NCBI RefSeq assembly: GCF_000472385.1
Contig: NZ_AWZU01000032.1
Location: 154 to 64,153 of the forward strand
Source of the DNA: Bradyrhizobium sp. ARR65
Lineage (GTDB): Bacteria > Pseudomonadota > Alphaproteobacteria > Rhizobiales > Xanthobacteraceae
Length of the DNA stretch: 64,000 bases
Direction: 5' to 3'
The translations under genes were made by a program, and so were the position numbers. Shown piece after piece: positions 1-7,884 of this stretch (positions are counted from its first letter, which is position 1; each line of letters opens with the position of its first letter). The notes beneath the pieces were generated by a model that was given only the letters and a program-made list of their open reading frames with translations, made no database searches and had not been told where the DNA came from.

Positions 1-142
1 TTGTCCTGCCAATACAATCCGCCAACACGCTGACGCCCCGGCGTGAGGGTGCAGCGACGTGTCTCGCATCTAAATCCGCGCCTGTACAGAAGGCTTATCG
101 CGTGGCGTCCCAATGTATCGTGAGAAACGAGTCGGCTCCGCG

Positions 143-1339
143 TCAAACCCGGCACTGCGCCAGTGCTGCACGACCTTTTCGCCTCGTAAAATTCTCGACG
201 AGAGCGATTTGCCTGTCCGTGAAGGGGCGAATCTCCTGGCGAAATAACGCGAACAAGCCGATAAGCTCGCTTTCCTTCAACATAGGCACTACAACCATTG
301 TCCGCCCACCTGCGGTATCGACTGCCGCGACAACGTTGGGGACGCCGGCAGCGTAAGCCGGAAGCGCTTTTAGATCGGGAAAATGACCGACCTTGTGCGT
401 CCTGATAGTAGCGGCCATCGGCGTATCAGGATGAGGTCGCATCTTCTTTTTACGGAGGCGCATAAACTCGGGAGGCACATTGTGCGCAACCAGATCGAGT
501 TCAGTCCCGTCCCAAAGATTGAGGGTGCCGAAGCTCGCGTCGCAGACGCGTGTCGCATTCTCGAGCATCTTGCTGAATACGGGTTCCAATTCACCCGGCG
601 ACGAGCTGATTACCTTGAGAACCTCGGAAGCCGCGGTCTGCTGCTCCAAGGATTGCCGCAATTCATTAAATAGCCGCGCGTTCTCGATGACTATCGCGGC
701 CTGTGCGGCGAAATTCTTCATCAGCTCGATTTGCCTTTCAGAAAACGGGCGCACTTCCTGACGAAAGATGCCGATATTGCCAACCAGCGTGTCTTCGCGA
801 AGCATCGGCACCATCAGAAGCGTTCGGGCGCCCGCCAGATCAGCCAGTGCTACGGTCGATGCTTCGCCTTCGATGTAGGGCCGACGCGTTCGGAGGTCAT
901 CGATATGCGCGATCTGCTTTGTCCGAGCGAGATGAGCCAGGCCACTGGCCGGATGCGGAAGGATGATTTCGCCAATTCGCGTCGCGAATTGCGACGGCGT
1001 ATTATGTACCGCAACACGACGGAAAGCATCTCCGCTATAGAGATTGAGCACGCCAAAACGAGCATCGCAGATGCGCGTCGCATGTTCTAGAATGGCCTGA
1101 AATACCGGCTCCGGCTGGCCGGGCGAGGAACTGATCACTCTGAGAATCTCGGAGGCCGCCGAGAGCTGTTCTAAAGCGTCGTCACGTTCGCGAGCGAGCT
1201 TTGATGTTTGCTTCTTTCGCTTGCCAACAAATGCTGCGCGACGGTCCGCAGCACTTGGGCCTCCGCGGACTTTCGCTAGCCCCACCTTGCGAAGCCGCCA
1301 TTTGCTCGGTTCGCGACCAACCCTCGAGCGCCGTTTCAT
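143..1339 (-). CDS. Tandem GAF-domain protein lacking an output domain
   Basis: 398 residues. A basic N-terminus and short coiled coil (about residues 40-65) precede two GAF domains (about 75-220 and 240-385). Each domain is introduced by a near-identical linker (SEILRVISSSPG, SEVLKVISSSPG), which indicates internal duplication. GAF domains bind small molecules or cyclic nucleotides and normally drive a histidine kinase or cyclase; in Bradyrhizobium this N-terminus is usually followed by such an output module. Here the second domain runs to QIALVENF and then leaves the family pattern for a 14-residue tail (TRRKGR...) and a stop. No kinase or cyclase coding follows in any frame down to base 1, so the protein looks truncated by deletion. 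ATG is preceded by GGGGAA. It may be a non-functional remnant or a stand-alone sensor. Confidence 0.8.
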   Translation of the reverse strand: MKRRSRVGREPSKWRLRKVGLAKVRGGPSAADRRAAFVGKRKKQTSKLARERDDALEQLSAASEILRVISSSPGQPEPVFQAILEHATRICDARFGVLNLYSGDAFRRVAVHNTPSQFATRIGEIILPHPASGLAHLARTKQIAHIDDLRTRRPYIEGEASTVALADLAGARTLLMVPMLREDTLVGNIGIFRQEVRPFSERQIELMKNFAAQAAIVIENARLFNELRQSLEQQTAASEVLKVISSSPGELEPVFSKMLENATRVCDASFGTLNLWDGTELDLVAHNVPPEFMRLRKKKMRPHPDTPMAATIRTHKVGHFPDLKALPAYAAGVPNVVAAVDTAGGRTMVVVPMLKESELIGLFALFRQEIRPFTDRQIALVENFTRRKGRAALAQCRV

Positions 1340-1919
1340 CCGCTATTCCCCGGGGTCTAGGCCGAAATCGTAGCAGACGGAGCTTGCGCAACGCCACAGT
1401 TATTCCGGTTCCAGCGTGGTAGGACGGCCGACCAGCGCACTTTTAAACGGGGCTGGCTGTGGCGACGGTTAGCGTTAGCTGTTCTCGTCGCGCGAGACGC
1501 CTTTCGCGCCGACCGCCGCTTTGGGTCAAAGTCGGGGTCGAAGATCGGGGGAGAGAAGTCCGGTTACCCGTGACAGCGAACCGGCGCGGCGTTCTCAGCT
1601 TCTTCGCCTTGGAGCCACAAGACGACCTTCGCCCCCGTCCCTGTGATCGGCTGATTGGCTCAGGCGTGGTGCCCTGTCTTGTTCATTCGATGTGTGCTGG
1701 CGGTGGGCGGGATGACCCCAGCAGTCAGGAATTCGCCGCCTGTCGGGCGAATCGGTTGCGTTATCGCTCCGGTGACTCGCTCATCCCTCCTTTTCCTGCA
1801 CGAAAACGCTGCGCGCCAGAAATCGGATTCCAAGAGCCGCTTCAAGGGGATCGGGAGTTCAAGCCAGGTGCGCAAAAATAATTAGATTTCGTTTTTTCCG
1901 AATCTATGATTTAACCGTC
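1340..1919. other. Gene-poor stretch, no recognisable feature
   Basis: Open frames occur here on both strands, but their translations are Arg/Pro/Ser-rich low-information sequence with no recognisable domain, and no strong ribosome binding site precedes them. I see no gene, RNA or clear repeat. Confidence 0.4.
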
Positions 1920-2300
1920 CCGTTCCGCGCCGATGAAAGGGGCGTATCGCGATCGTCACGAACGTGGCGCGGAGTGCGGTGGACGTGAGTGGCCGATAGA
2001 CGAGCGGCGCATTTGCGTACGGCGAAATCGTGTGGTCCTGGCGCGCCCATGCAGGCGCCAAGTTGGCGACGATGCTTACGCATCGCGCCGGCGACGGTGG
2101 CAACAAGCTGGTTCACCGAGGAGAGCGCGGAGTAAGCCGTAAGCCATCGTGCAGGGAAGGCCGGTTGTTACCGCCTGTACCTGTGGTCAACGCGCCTCGC
2201 GCAAATCTTCTTCGCGCGGGGACCCCGGGTGCATGCGGCCACCCGGCCTTCCCTGCGCCCTCTGCTGCTGGAGGGCTACGACTAATGCAAAGCTCGGACG
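1920..2300 (+). repeat. Decayed interspersed sequence of a Bradyrhizobium type
   Basis: From memory, this stretch resembles a sequence that recurs in Bradyrhizobium genomes and is often mis-annotated as short hypothetical proteins; its translations contain strings such as VVLARPCRRQVGDDA and GDGGNKLV. Here the frames are short and mutually overlapping, with no start signals. I treat it as a degenerate non-coding repeat relic. No terminal inverted repeats or transposase are visible. Confidence 0.4.
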
Positions 2301-2470
2301 CCAGGCGCCGCGAGAAGGCGAGATGTTGGCTTGCGAAAGCTCAAGCGAAGTTTCCATCCACGATCGAGGTGCTATGGAACTGCTACTGGCGAGTCGCGCG
2401 GTGTCGGGGCGAGGGTGCAGCCGGACTCGCTGCAGCACGTTCGATACCGAAAAGCAGCCGGCCTTTCCGT

Positions 2471-3313
2471 TCAAACCTCCCGCCGGCTCAAGAACGCCAG
2501 CCGCTCGAACAGGTGCACGTCCTGCTCGTTCTTCAAGAGCGCGCCGTGCAGCGGCGGAATCAGCTTGCGCGGGTCGCGCTCCCGCAGCATTTCCGGCGTG
2601 ATGTCTTCGTTGAGCAGCAGCTTGAGCCAGTCCAGAAGCTCGCTCGTCGACGGCTTTTTCTTCAACCCCGGCACCTCGCGTACTTCGAAGAATATCCGCA
2701 ACGCTTCTTCCACCAGGCGCTTCTTGATGTCGGGGAAGTGAACCTCGACGATCTTGCCCATCGTCTCCGCATCGGGAAACTTGATGTAGTGAAAGAAGCA
2801 GCGGCGCAGGAAGGCGTCCGGCAGCTCTTTTTCGTTGTTGGAGGTGATCATCACGATCGGGCGGAGCTTCGCCTTGATGGTCTCGCCGGTCTCGTAGACG
2901 TGGAACTCCATGCGATCAAGTTCGAGCAACAGGTCGTTCGGAAACTCGATATCCGCCTTGTCGATTTCATCAATCAAAAGCACCGGGCGCCGCTCGGAGG
3001 TGAAGGCCTCCCACAATTTGCCGCGCTTGATGTAGTTCTTGATGTCGGACACCCTGGCATCGCCGAGCTGGCTGTCGCGCAGGCGCGAAACCGCGTCGTA
3101 TTCGTAGAGGCCCTGCTGCGCCTTGGTGGTGGATTTGATGTGCCAGGTTAGAAGCGGCGCGCCCACCGCCTTCGCCACTTCCTCGGCCAGCACGGTCTTG
3201 CCGGTGCCGGGCTCGCCCTTCACGAGCAGCGGGCGCTCGAGCACGATCGCGGCGTTGACGGCGACCTTGAGGTCATCGGTGGCAACATAGTCCTTGGTGC
3301 CGGTAAATTTCAT
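2471..3313 (-). CDS. MoxR-family AAA+ ATPase
   Basis: 280-residue MoxR-type AAA+ ATPase. Walker A is GEPGTGKT (residues 33-40), Walker B is VLLIDEID (111-118), and the sensor-1 stretch is MITSNNEKELPDAFLRR. MoxR ATPases act as chaperones with von Willebrand A (VWA) proteins to activate or insert metal cofactors, or to assemble envelope complexes. A matching VWA gene starts about 470 bp away on the opposite strand. The ATG at 3313 is chosen over a TTG one codon upstream. The gene lies about 100 bp downstream of the frameshifted GlsB-type gene on the same strand and could be cotranscribed with it. The real substrate cannot be told from sequence. Confidence 0.93.
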   Translation of the reverse strand: MKFTGTKDYVATDDLKVAVNAAIVLERPLLVKGEPGTGKTVLAEEVAKAVGAPLLTWHIKSTTKAQQGLYEYDAVSRLRDSQLGDARVSDIKNYIKRGKLWEAFTSERRPVLLIDEIDKADIEFPNDLLLELDRMEFHVYETGETIKAKLRPIVMITSNNEKELPDAFLRRCFFHYIKFPDAETMGKIVEVHFPDIKKRLVEEALRIFFEVREVPGLKKKPSTSELLDWLKLLLNEDITPEMLRERDPRKLIPPLHGALLKNEQDVHLFERLAFLSRREV

Positions 3314-3418
3314 CAAAGCTTTGCCTTTTTACCTTCTGCTGCAGCGCAAGCTGAACAATCCTGCCTTAGCAGGAAAACGCTGCAGAAACAGCATCGATTG
3401 AGGGAATAGGGGGATGCG

Positions 3419-3663
3419 TCAGGCGCGCCTGACCAATGACAGAATGACGAGGACGATGACCGCGCCGATGGTGGCATCGACGATTGCGCCGAGCGTGCCG
3501 GTGGCGAGTTCGACATGCAACTGCGGCAGCACCCAGCTTGCCACCAGCGCACCGATGATGCCGATCACGATATTGCCGATCAGCCCGAACCCGGCGCCGT
3601 GCAGATCAGTCCCGCGAGCCAGCCCGCGATCGCGCCGATGATCAGCGCGGCCAAGATACCCAT
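3419..3663 (-). pseudogene. GlsB/YeaQ/YmgE-type small membrane protein, single-base frameshift
   Basis: The start MGILAALIIGAIAGWLAGLI is the classic beginning of GlsB/YeaQ/YmgE (transglycosylase-associated) membrane proteins. After about 20 codons the frame runs into a stop. In the next frame the family pattern resumes at once (GAGFGLIGNIVIGIIGALV ... WVLPQLHVELATGTLG ... LSLVRRA) and ends at a TGA at 3421-3419. The span is 245 nt, one short of the 246 needed for an 81-residue protein, so one base is missing around 3598-3603. The intact family member would have three membrane segments and is typically stress-induced. Either a recent pseudogene or a sequence error. Confidence 0.85.
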
Positions 3664-3783
3664 TGAAAAGCCCTCGCCAAAACTTCGTTCACATCAATTC
3701 TAGATGAAAAAGCCGACCGGTCCAGGGTGGTCACGACGGGCGAAGCCCTTGACGCGCATCATATGACGGGCAATCTGTAAGCC

Positions 3784-4959
3784 ATGTTCCTGCAATTCTT
3801 CACCTCGCTCCGCGATGCCCAGGTCCCGGTGACCTTGCGCGAATATCTGACGCTGATGGAGGCGCTCGACGCCGATCTCGCCGAGCACTCCGTGGAGAAT
3901 TTCTATTACCTGTCCCGCGCTGCTTTGGTGAAGGACGAGCGCAATCTCGACAAGTTCGATCGCGTCTTCGGCACGGTATTCAAGGGGCTGGAAAGCCTGT
4001 TGGACGCGATGGAGAAGGCGGATATTCCGGCCGAATGGCTGAAGAAGCTCGCCGAAAAATATCTCACCGAGGAGGAAAAGAAGCAGATCGAAGCCATGGG
4101 CTGGGACAAGCTCATGGAAACCTTGCGCCAGCGCCTGAAGGAACAGAAAGAGCGTCACCAGGGCGGCAACAAATGGATCGGCACCGCCGGAACCTCGCCG
4201 TTCGGCGCGTATGGCTATAACCCCGAAGGCGTGCGCATCGGGCAGGACAAGAACCGCAATTTCCGTGCGGTGAAAGTTTGGGACCGCCGCGAGTTCAAGG
4301 ATCTTGACGGCAATGTCGAGCTCGGCATCCGCAACATCAAGGTTGCGCTGAGGCGCCTGCGCAAATTCGCCCGCACCGGCGCGCCCGACGAACTTGACCT
4401 CGACACCACCATCAAGGAAACCGCCAACCACGGCTATCTCGACGTGCACATGCGTCCCGAGCGGCGCAATGCGGTGAAGGTGCTCGTGTTCTTCGATATC
4501 GGCGGGTCGATGGACTCGCATGTCGAGCAGGTTGAAGAGCTGTTCTCGGCGGCGAAGAGCGAATTCAAGCACATGGAATATTTCTACTTCCACAACTGCC
4601 TCTATGAAGGCGTGTGGAAGGAGAACCGGCGCCGCTTCACGGACCGCACGCCGACTTGGGATATCCTGCACAAATACCCGCACGACTATAAGGTCGTGTT
4701 CGTCGGCGACGCCTCGATGTCGCCTTACGAGATCATGGTGCCCGGCGGCTCGGTCGAGCATGTCAATGAGGAGGCGGGCTCCGTGTGGTTGGAGCGCGTC
4801 ATCCGCACCTATCCGCATGCAGTGTGGCTCAACCCGGTGCAGCAGAAACACTGGGACTATTCGGAATCGACCACCATCATCCGCCGCATCTTCGAAGGCC
4901 GCATGTTTCCGATCACCATCGAGGGGCTGGAAGCCGCGATGAAGGAGCTGGTGCGGTAG
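3784..4959 (+). CDS. VWA-domain protein, CoxE-like, partner of the MoxR ATPase
   Basis: 391 residues. A helical N-terminal half, rich in charged residues, precedes a C-terminal VWA domain. The metal-ion-dependent adhesion site is at D238 in FFDIGGSMDS, so the usual DxSxS has Gly at the middle position, which I recall as common in this subfamily. The downstream VFVGDASMSPYEI and the Trp-rich C-terminus (VWLNPVQQKHWDY) match CoxE-like MoxR partners. MoxR and VWA proteins act as pairs, and the MoxR gene lies divergently next door. No signal peptide, so cytoplasmic. The cofactor or enzyme served is unknown: no oxidase, dehydrogenase or carboxylase genes that would use it are adjacent. Confidence 0.9.
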   Translation: MFLQFFTSLRDAQVPVTLREYLTLMEALDADLAEHSVENFYYLSRAALVKDERNLDKFDRVFGTVFKGLESLLDAMEKADIPAEWLKKLAEKYLTEEEKKQIEAMGWDKLMETLRQRLKEQKERHQGGNKWIGTAGTSPFGAYGYNPEGVRIGQDKNRNFRAVKVWDRREFKDLDGNVELGIRNIKVALRRLRKFARTGAPDELDLDTTIKETANHGYLDVHMRPERRNAVKVLVFFDIGGSMDSHVEQVEELFSAAKSEFKHMEYFYFHNCLYEGVWKENRRRFTDRTPTWDILHKYPHDYKVVFVGDASMSPYEIMVPGGSVEHVNEEAGSVWLERVIRTYPHAVWLNPVQQKHWDYSESTTIIRRIFEGRMFPITIEGLEAAMKELVR

Positions 4960-4970
4960 AGCCGCGCGCC

Positions 4971-5074
4971 GTCGTTCCGGATCAGCCCGCAAAGCGGGCT
5001 GATCCGGAATCTCGAGGTTGTGGACGCGATCGAGATTTCCGGGTTCGCTCGCTTTGCGAGCGCCCCGGAATGAC
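4971..5074. repeat. Palindromic intergenic repeat, family A copy 1
   Basis: About 104 bp. It starts GTCGTTCCGG, ends CCCCGGAATGAC, and contains internal hairpins (CAGCCCGCAAAGCGGGCTG and GCTCGCTTTGCGAGC). The overall layout is two GC-rich stem-loops around a central CTCGAGG/GAGATT core. It is one of eight copies of this element in the window. It fills the gap between the VWA gene and the rhodanese gene. Confidence 0.85.
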
Positions 5075-5108
5075 GGGAGAGAAACGACGGATAAGAGAGG
5101 GAGAGGCA

Positions 5109-5522
5109 ATGCCCCAGACCATTCATCGCGGCATCAAGGCCTTGGTCGATGAAGCCAACGCCGAGATCGAAACCTTGAGCGCTGCGGATGCGATCAAGGC
5201 GGCGCAGAGCGGGGAGGTCGTGATCGTCGACATCAGAGATCCCCGCGAGATCGAGCGCGAGGGGCGCATTCCCGGTGCCTTCTCCTGCACCCGCGGCATG
5301 CTGGAGTTCTGGATCGACCCTGCAAGCCCCTATGCCAAGCCGATCTTCCAGCAGGACAAGAAATTCATCTTCCATTGCGCGGGCGGCCTGCGCTCGGCCC
5401 TGGCTGCCAAGACCGCGCAGGACATGGGACTGAAACCGGTCGCCCATATCGCCGGCGGCTTTGCCGCCTGGCGCGACGCCGGCGGGCCCACGGAGAAGTG
5501 GGAGCCGAAGAAGAAGGATTGA
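5109..5522 (+). CDS. Rhodanese-like sulfurtransferase, single domain
   Basis: 137 residues, one rhodanese domain. The active-site loop CAGGLRS has the persulfide-forming cysteine at C90, and VVIVDIRDPREIEREGRIPGA is the CH2A-type beginning. Such proteins move sulfane sulfur from thiosulfate or other persulfides to acceptors such as cyanide, thioredoxin or sulfur-relay proteins. The ATG at 5109 follows GAGAGGGAGAGG. No signal peptide, so cytoplasmic. It is followed after a repeat element by a second, two-domain sulfurtransferase (sseA), so the pair may share a sulfur-transfer role. Confidence 0.93.
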   Translation: MPQTIHRGIKALVDEANAEIETLSAADAIKAAQSGEVVIVDIRDPREIEREGRIPGAFSCTRGMLEFWIDPASPYAKPIFQQDKKFIFHCAGGLRSALAAKTAQDMGLKPVAHIAGGFAAWRDAGGPTEKWEPKKKD

Positions 5523-5533
5523 AGGACTTCTTC

Positions 5534-5626
5534 GTCATTCCGGCGCGCGTGAAACGCGCGAACCCGGAATCTCGCAAGACAACCTCTCGATTCCGGGTCT
5601 GCGCAAGCGCGCAGCCCGGAAATGAC
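5534..5626. repeat. Palindromic intergenic repeat, family A copy 2
   Basis: GTCATTCCGG ... CCCGGAAATGAC with an internal hairpin (GCGCGTGAAACGCGC). It fills the gap between the two sulfurtransferase genes and ends 16 bp before the sseA start. Its terminal AATGAC creates a false in-frame ATG for that gene. Confidence 0.85.
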
Positions 5627-5642
5627 GAACAAGGACACACAC

Positions 5643-6497
5643 ATGAGCACCACCGACCCGCTCGTCACCACCGACTGGCTCGCCGCCCATCTCGACGATC
5701 CCGACGTCAAGATCCTGGACGCATCGTTCAAGATGCCCGGCGTGCTGCCGCTGCCCAAGGACGACTATCTCGCTGCGCACATTCCCGGCGCGGTGTTCTT
5801 CGATGTCGACGCGGTGTCGGATCATTCCAATCCGCTGCCGCATATGTTTCCGAACGCGGAGCAGTTCGGCCGCGATGTCGGCGCGCTCGGCGTCGGCAAT
5901 GATGACACGGTCGTCGTTTATGACGCCGGCGGCTGGGTGGCCGGTCCGCGCGCCTGGTGGATGTTCCTCTCTTACGGTCACGACAAGGTCCGCGTGCTCG
6001 ATGGCGGCTTGAAGAAGTGGCGTGCCGAGGGGCGTCCCGTCGAGAGCGGCGCGGTTACGCCCCGGCCCGCGACCTTCAAGGCGAGCTTCGATGCAAAGCG
6101 CGTCCGCACCATGCAGCAGATGGTCGCGAACCTCGAAAGCCAGGCCGAGCAGGTGGTCGATGCACGCGCGAGCGAGCGTTTCGAGGGGCGCGTGCAAGAA
6201 CCGCGGCCAGGTTTGAGGTCAGGCCACATCCCGCGCAGCCGCAATCTTCCCTACAACAACCTGTTCGATGCCGCGACCGGCACGATGAAGCCCCTTTCCG
6301 AACTCCGCACCGCCTTCTCGGCCGCAGGCGTCAAATTGGACGCGCCGGTCGTGACGAGCTGCGGCTCGGGCGTATCGGCCGCGGTGCTGACGCTCGCGCT
6401 CTATCGCCTCGGCGTCGAAAACCCGGCGCTGTATGACGGTTCCTGGTCCGAATGGGGCCTCTCCGAGGGGCCCGCGGTCGCGACCGGGCCCGCGTGA
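5643..6497 (+). CDS. sseA: 3-mercaptopyruvate sulfurtransferase (two rhodanese domains)
   Basis: 284 residues, the usual length. An inactive N-terminal rhodanese domain (about 8-140) and a catalytic C-terminal one (about 160-280) carry the CGSGVSA loop with C240. The enzyme takes sulfur from 3-mercaptopyruvate to form a cysteine persulfide and passes it to thiols or cyanide. CGSG(V)S/TA distinguishes mercaptopyruvate from thiosulfate sulfurtransferases. The ATG at 5643 (MSTTDPL) is chosen because AAGGA lies at the right distance; an in-frame ATG at 5622 falls within the preceding repeat and has no ribosome binding site. Confidence 0.92.
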   Translation: MSTTDPLVTTDWLAAHLDDPDVKILDASFKMPGVLPLPKDDYLAAHIPGAVFFDVDAVSDHSNPLPHMFPNAEQFGRDVGALGVGNDDTVVVYDAGGWVAGPRAWWMFLSYGHDKVRVLDGGLKKWRAEGRPVESGAVTPRPATFKASFDAKRVRTMQQMVANLESQAEQVVDARASERFEGRVQEPRPGLRSGHIPRSRNLPYNNLFDAATGTMKPLSELRTAFSAAGVKLDAPVVTSCGSGVSAAVLTLALYRLGVENPALYDGSWSEWGLSEGPAVATGPA

Positions 6498-6507
6498 CCA
6501 GGCGAAG

Positions 6508-7605
6508 TCAACGCGTTGCCGCGGCCGGCTGGGCGAATTGCGTTGGCTGAGCGGGCTGCGCGAACGGCATCGGCTGACTGGGCTGTCCAAACGGATAGAG
6601 CGCCTGTTGTCGTTGCTGCGCCGCGGCGGTCTCCCGACCCAGCCGCGCGCGGCGGGCCGCCAAGCGGCGACGCCGCGCACGCTCCTTTTCCTTCTTGGCC
6701 TCGGCTTCCTTCTTGGCGTCGCTGCGGTCCGGCTCGGCCTTGAGTTTTGTCTCGGTCGCGGGCTGGTCGATGGTGACGGGCGTACCGCCCAGTGTCGCGA
6801 TATTGCCGGCAGTCGGATCACGCTCGCTCGCGGCTGATGCATCGGCCGGCGTGAGCGTGTCTTGGAGCGGCTCGCTGGCAGCCGACGATGCGGGGGCCGT
6901 CGCCGCCGGCGGTGCAGCCACGCTATCGGGCGATGCGGGAGTGGCCGTCGTGGCCTGCTCGATGCTCGCGGGCTTGGTTTCGGAGGGCGACGGCGCTTCG
7001 GCCGGCGCTGCGTGTTGCGCGAGTGCCGCTTCCTGCGCCGGCTGCACTGGCACGGCTTGCGGTACCGCAATGGAGTCGGCGGCCGGCGCCTTGGCCTCCG
7101 CCATTCCCTGCTTGGCCGTGACTTCGGGCGTCACCGCCTCCTGCTTTACCGCGTCACCGCTTTGGGCTGCCTCGGCCTGGGCTGGCTTCGGGGCCGATGC
7201 CTGCGGATCAAGCGCGGCGGTCTTGTCGGGCTCGGCTTGCGGCGAAGGGTTTGCCGCGGACTGCGCGGGGGCAGCAACAACGGAAGCATCCGCTTCCTTC
7301 GACTCAGCCGCAGCGGGCTCGACCCGCAGCATCGCGATCACCGGCTTGGCGGTCTCGGCCTGCTGCGCAACGGAAGCTTCGGGCGCGGGCCGCCACGATC
7401 CGCTTGAAGCGAATTCCTCATGCGCGGCCCGCAGGATCGCCGTGGCACCCAGTCCGAACACCAGTACCGATATGGAGACGACGATCGCGGCGAACAGGAA
7501 ACGAAAGCCGGGAAGCATGGAAAGGGCAATTCCACCTTGCAAGAAAGCTTGCGAAGGCCTTTGAGCCATCAGGAACGCGGTGACCACAGAATTGGCCACG
7601 TTCAC
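6508..7605 (-). CDS. Pro/Ala-rich single-span membrane protein, function unknown
   Basis: About 365 residues. One hydrophobic segment lies near the N-terminus (about residues 35-60, FLFAAIVVSISVLVFGLGA). A long low-complexity region follows (70-300), dominated by Ala, Pro, Glu, Lys and Thr, then a basic stretch (AKKEKERARRRRLAARRAR) and a repetitive QP/FAQP tail. The layout suggests an inner-membrane anchor with a disordered extension, as in TonB- or FtsN-like periplasm-spanning proteins, but I see no known domain. The start is uncertain: GTG at 7605, GTG at 7599 (preceded by GGAG) or ATG at 7569. Long open frames antisense to it come from GC-rich third positions. Confidence 0.7.
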   Translation of the reverse strand: MNVANSVVTAFLMAQRPSQAFLQGGIALSMLPGFRFLFAAIVVSISVLVFGLGATAILRAAHEEFASSGSWRPAPEASVAQQAETAKPVIAMLRVEPAAAESKEADASVVAAPAQSAANPSPQAEPDKTAALDPQASAPKPAQAEAAQSGDAVKQEAVTPEVTAKQGMAEAKAPAADSIAVPQAVPVQPAQEAALAQHAAPAEAPSPSETKPASIEQATTATPASPDSVAAPPAATAPASSAASEPLQDTLTPADASAASERDPTAGNIATLGGTPVTIDQPATETKLKAEPDRSDAKKEAEAKKEKERARRRRLAARRARLGRETAAAQQRQQALYPFGQPSQPMPFAQPAQPTQFAQPAAATR

Positions 7606-7884
7606 TCCGCGTCTGGATAGCCGCCGATGCGGAGCGAATCAGGCTCGATCCAGAATACCGCAAGCCGTCTCGCGCTGTTTGTTAAAAAATGGGCGCCGCG
7701 ATCGCGCCGCGATTGGGGAGAGAATTATTTCCGGAACCTGCGGCTTCCCTGCAACGCCGTTGAAAGATCGTCACAAATCGCCCCAATCGGGCTCTGATTT
7801 CGCGGAATTGTCTTGAATGCGCCGCTATCTTCGGTCATCAGCCCGTAAACGGTCCGCTGTCGGCTTGGGGTCTATACAAGAGCG

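Noticed and set aside
1459..1881. 140-codon open frame in the gene-poor stretch
   Set aside because: Arg/Pro-rich, no domain, no start signal.
2030..3151. 373-codon open frame antisense to the MoxR gene
   Set aside because: Overlaps a clear AAA+ gene; product has no domain, and its composition follows GC-rich third positions of the real gene.
3700..5109. 469-codon open frame antisense to the VWA gene
   Set aside because: His/Arg/Leu-rich shadow with no recognisable domain.
5622..5642. Upstream ATG for sseA
   Set aside because: Lies inside a palindromic repeat and lacks a ribosome binding site.
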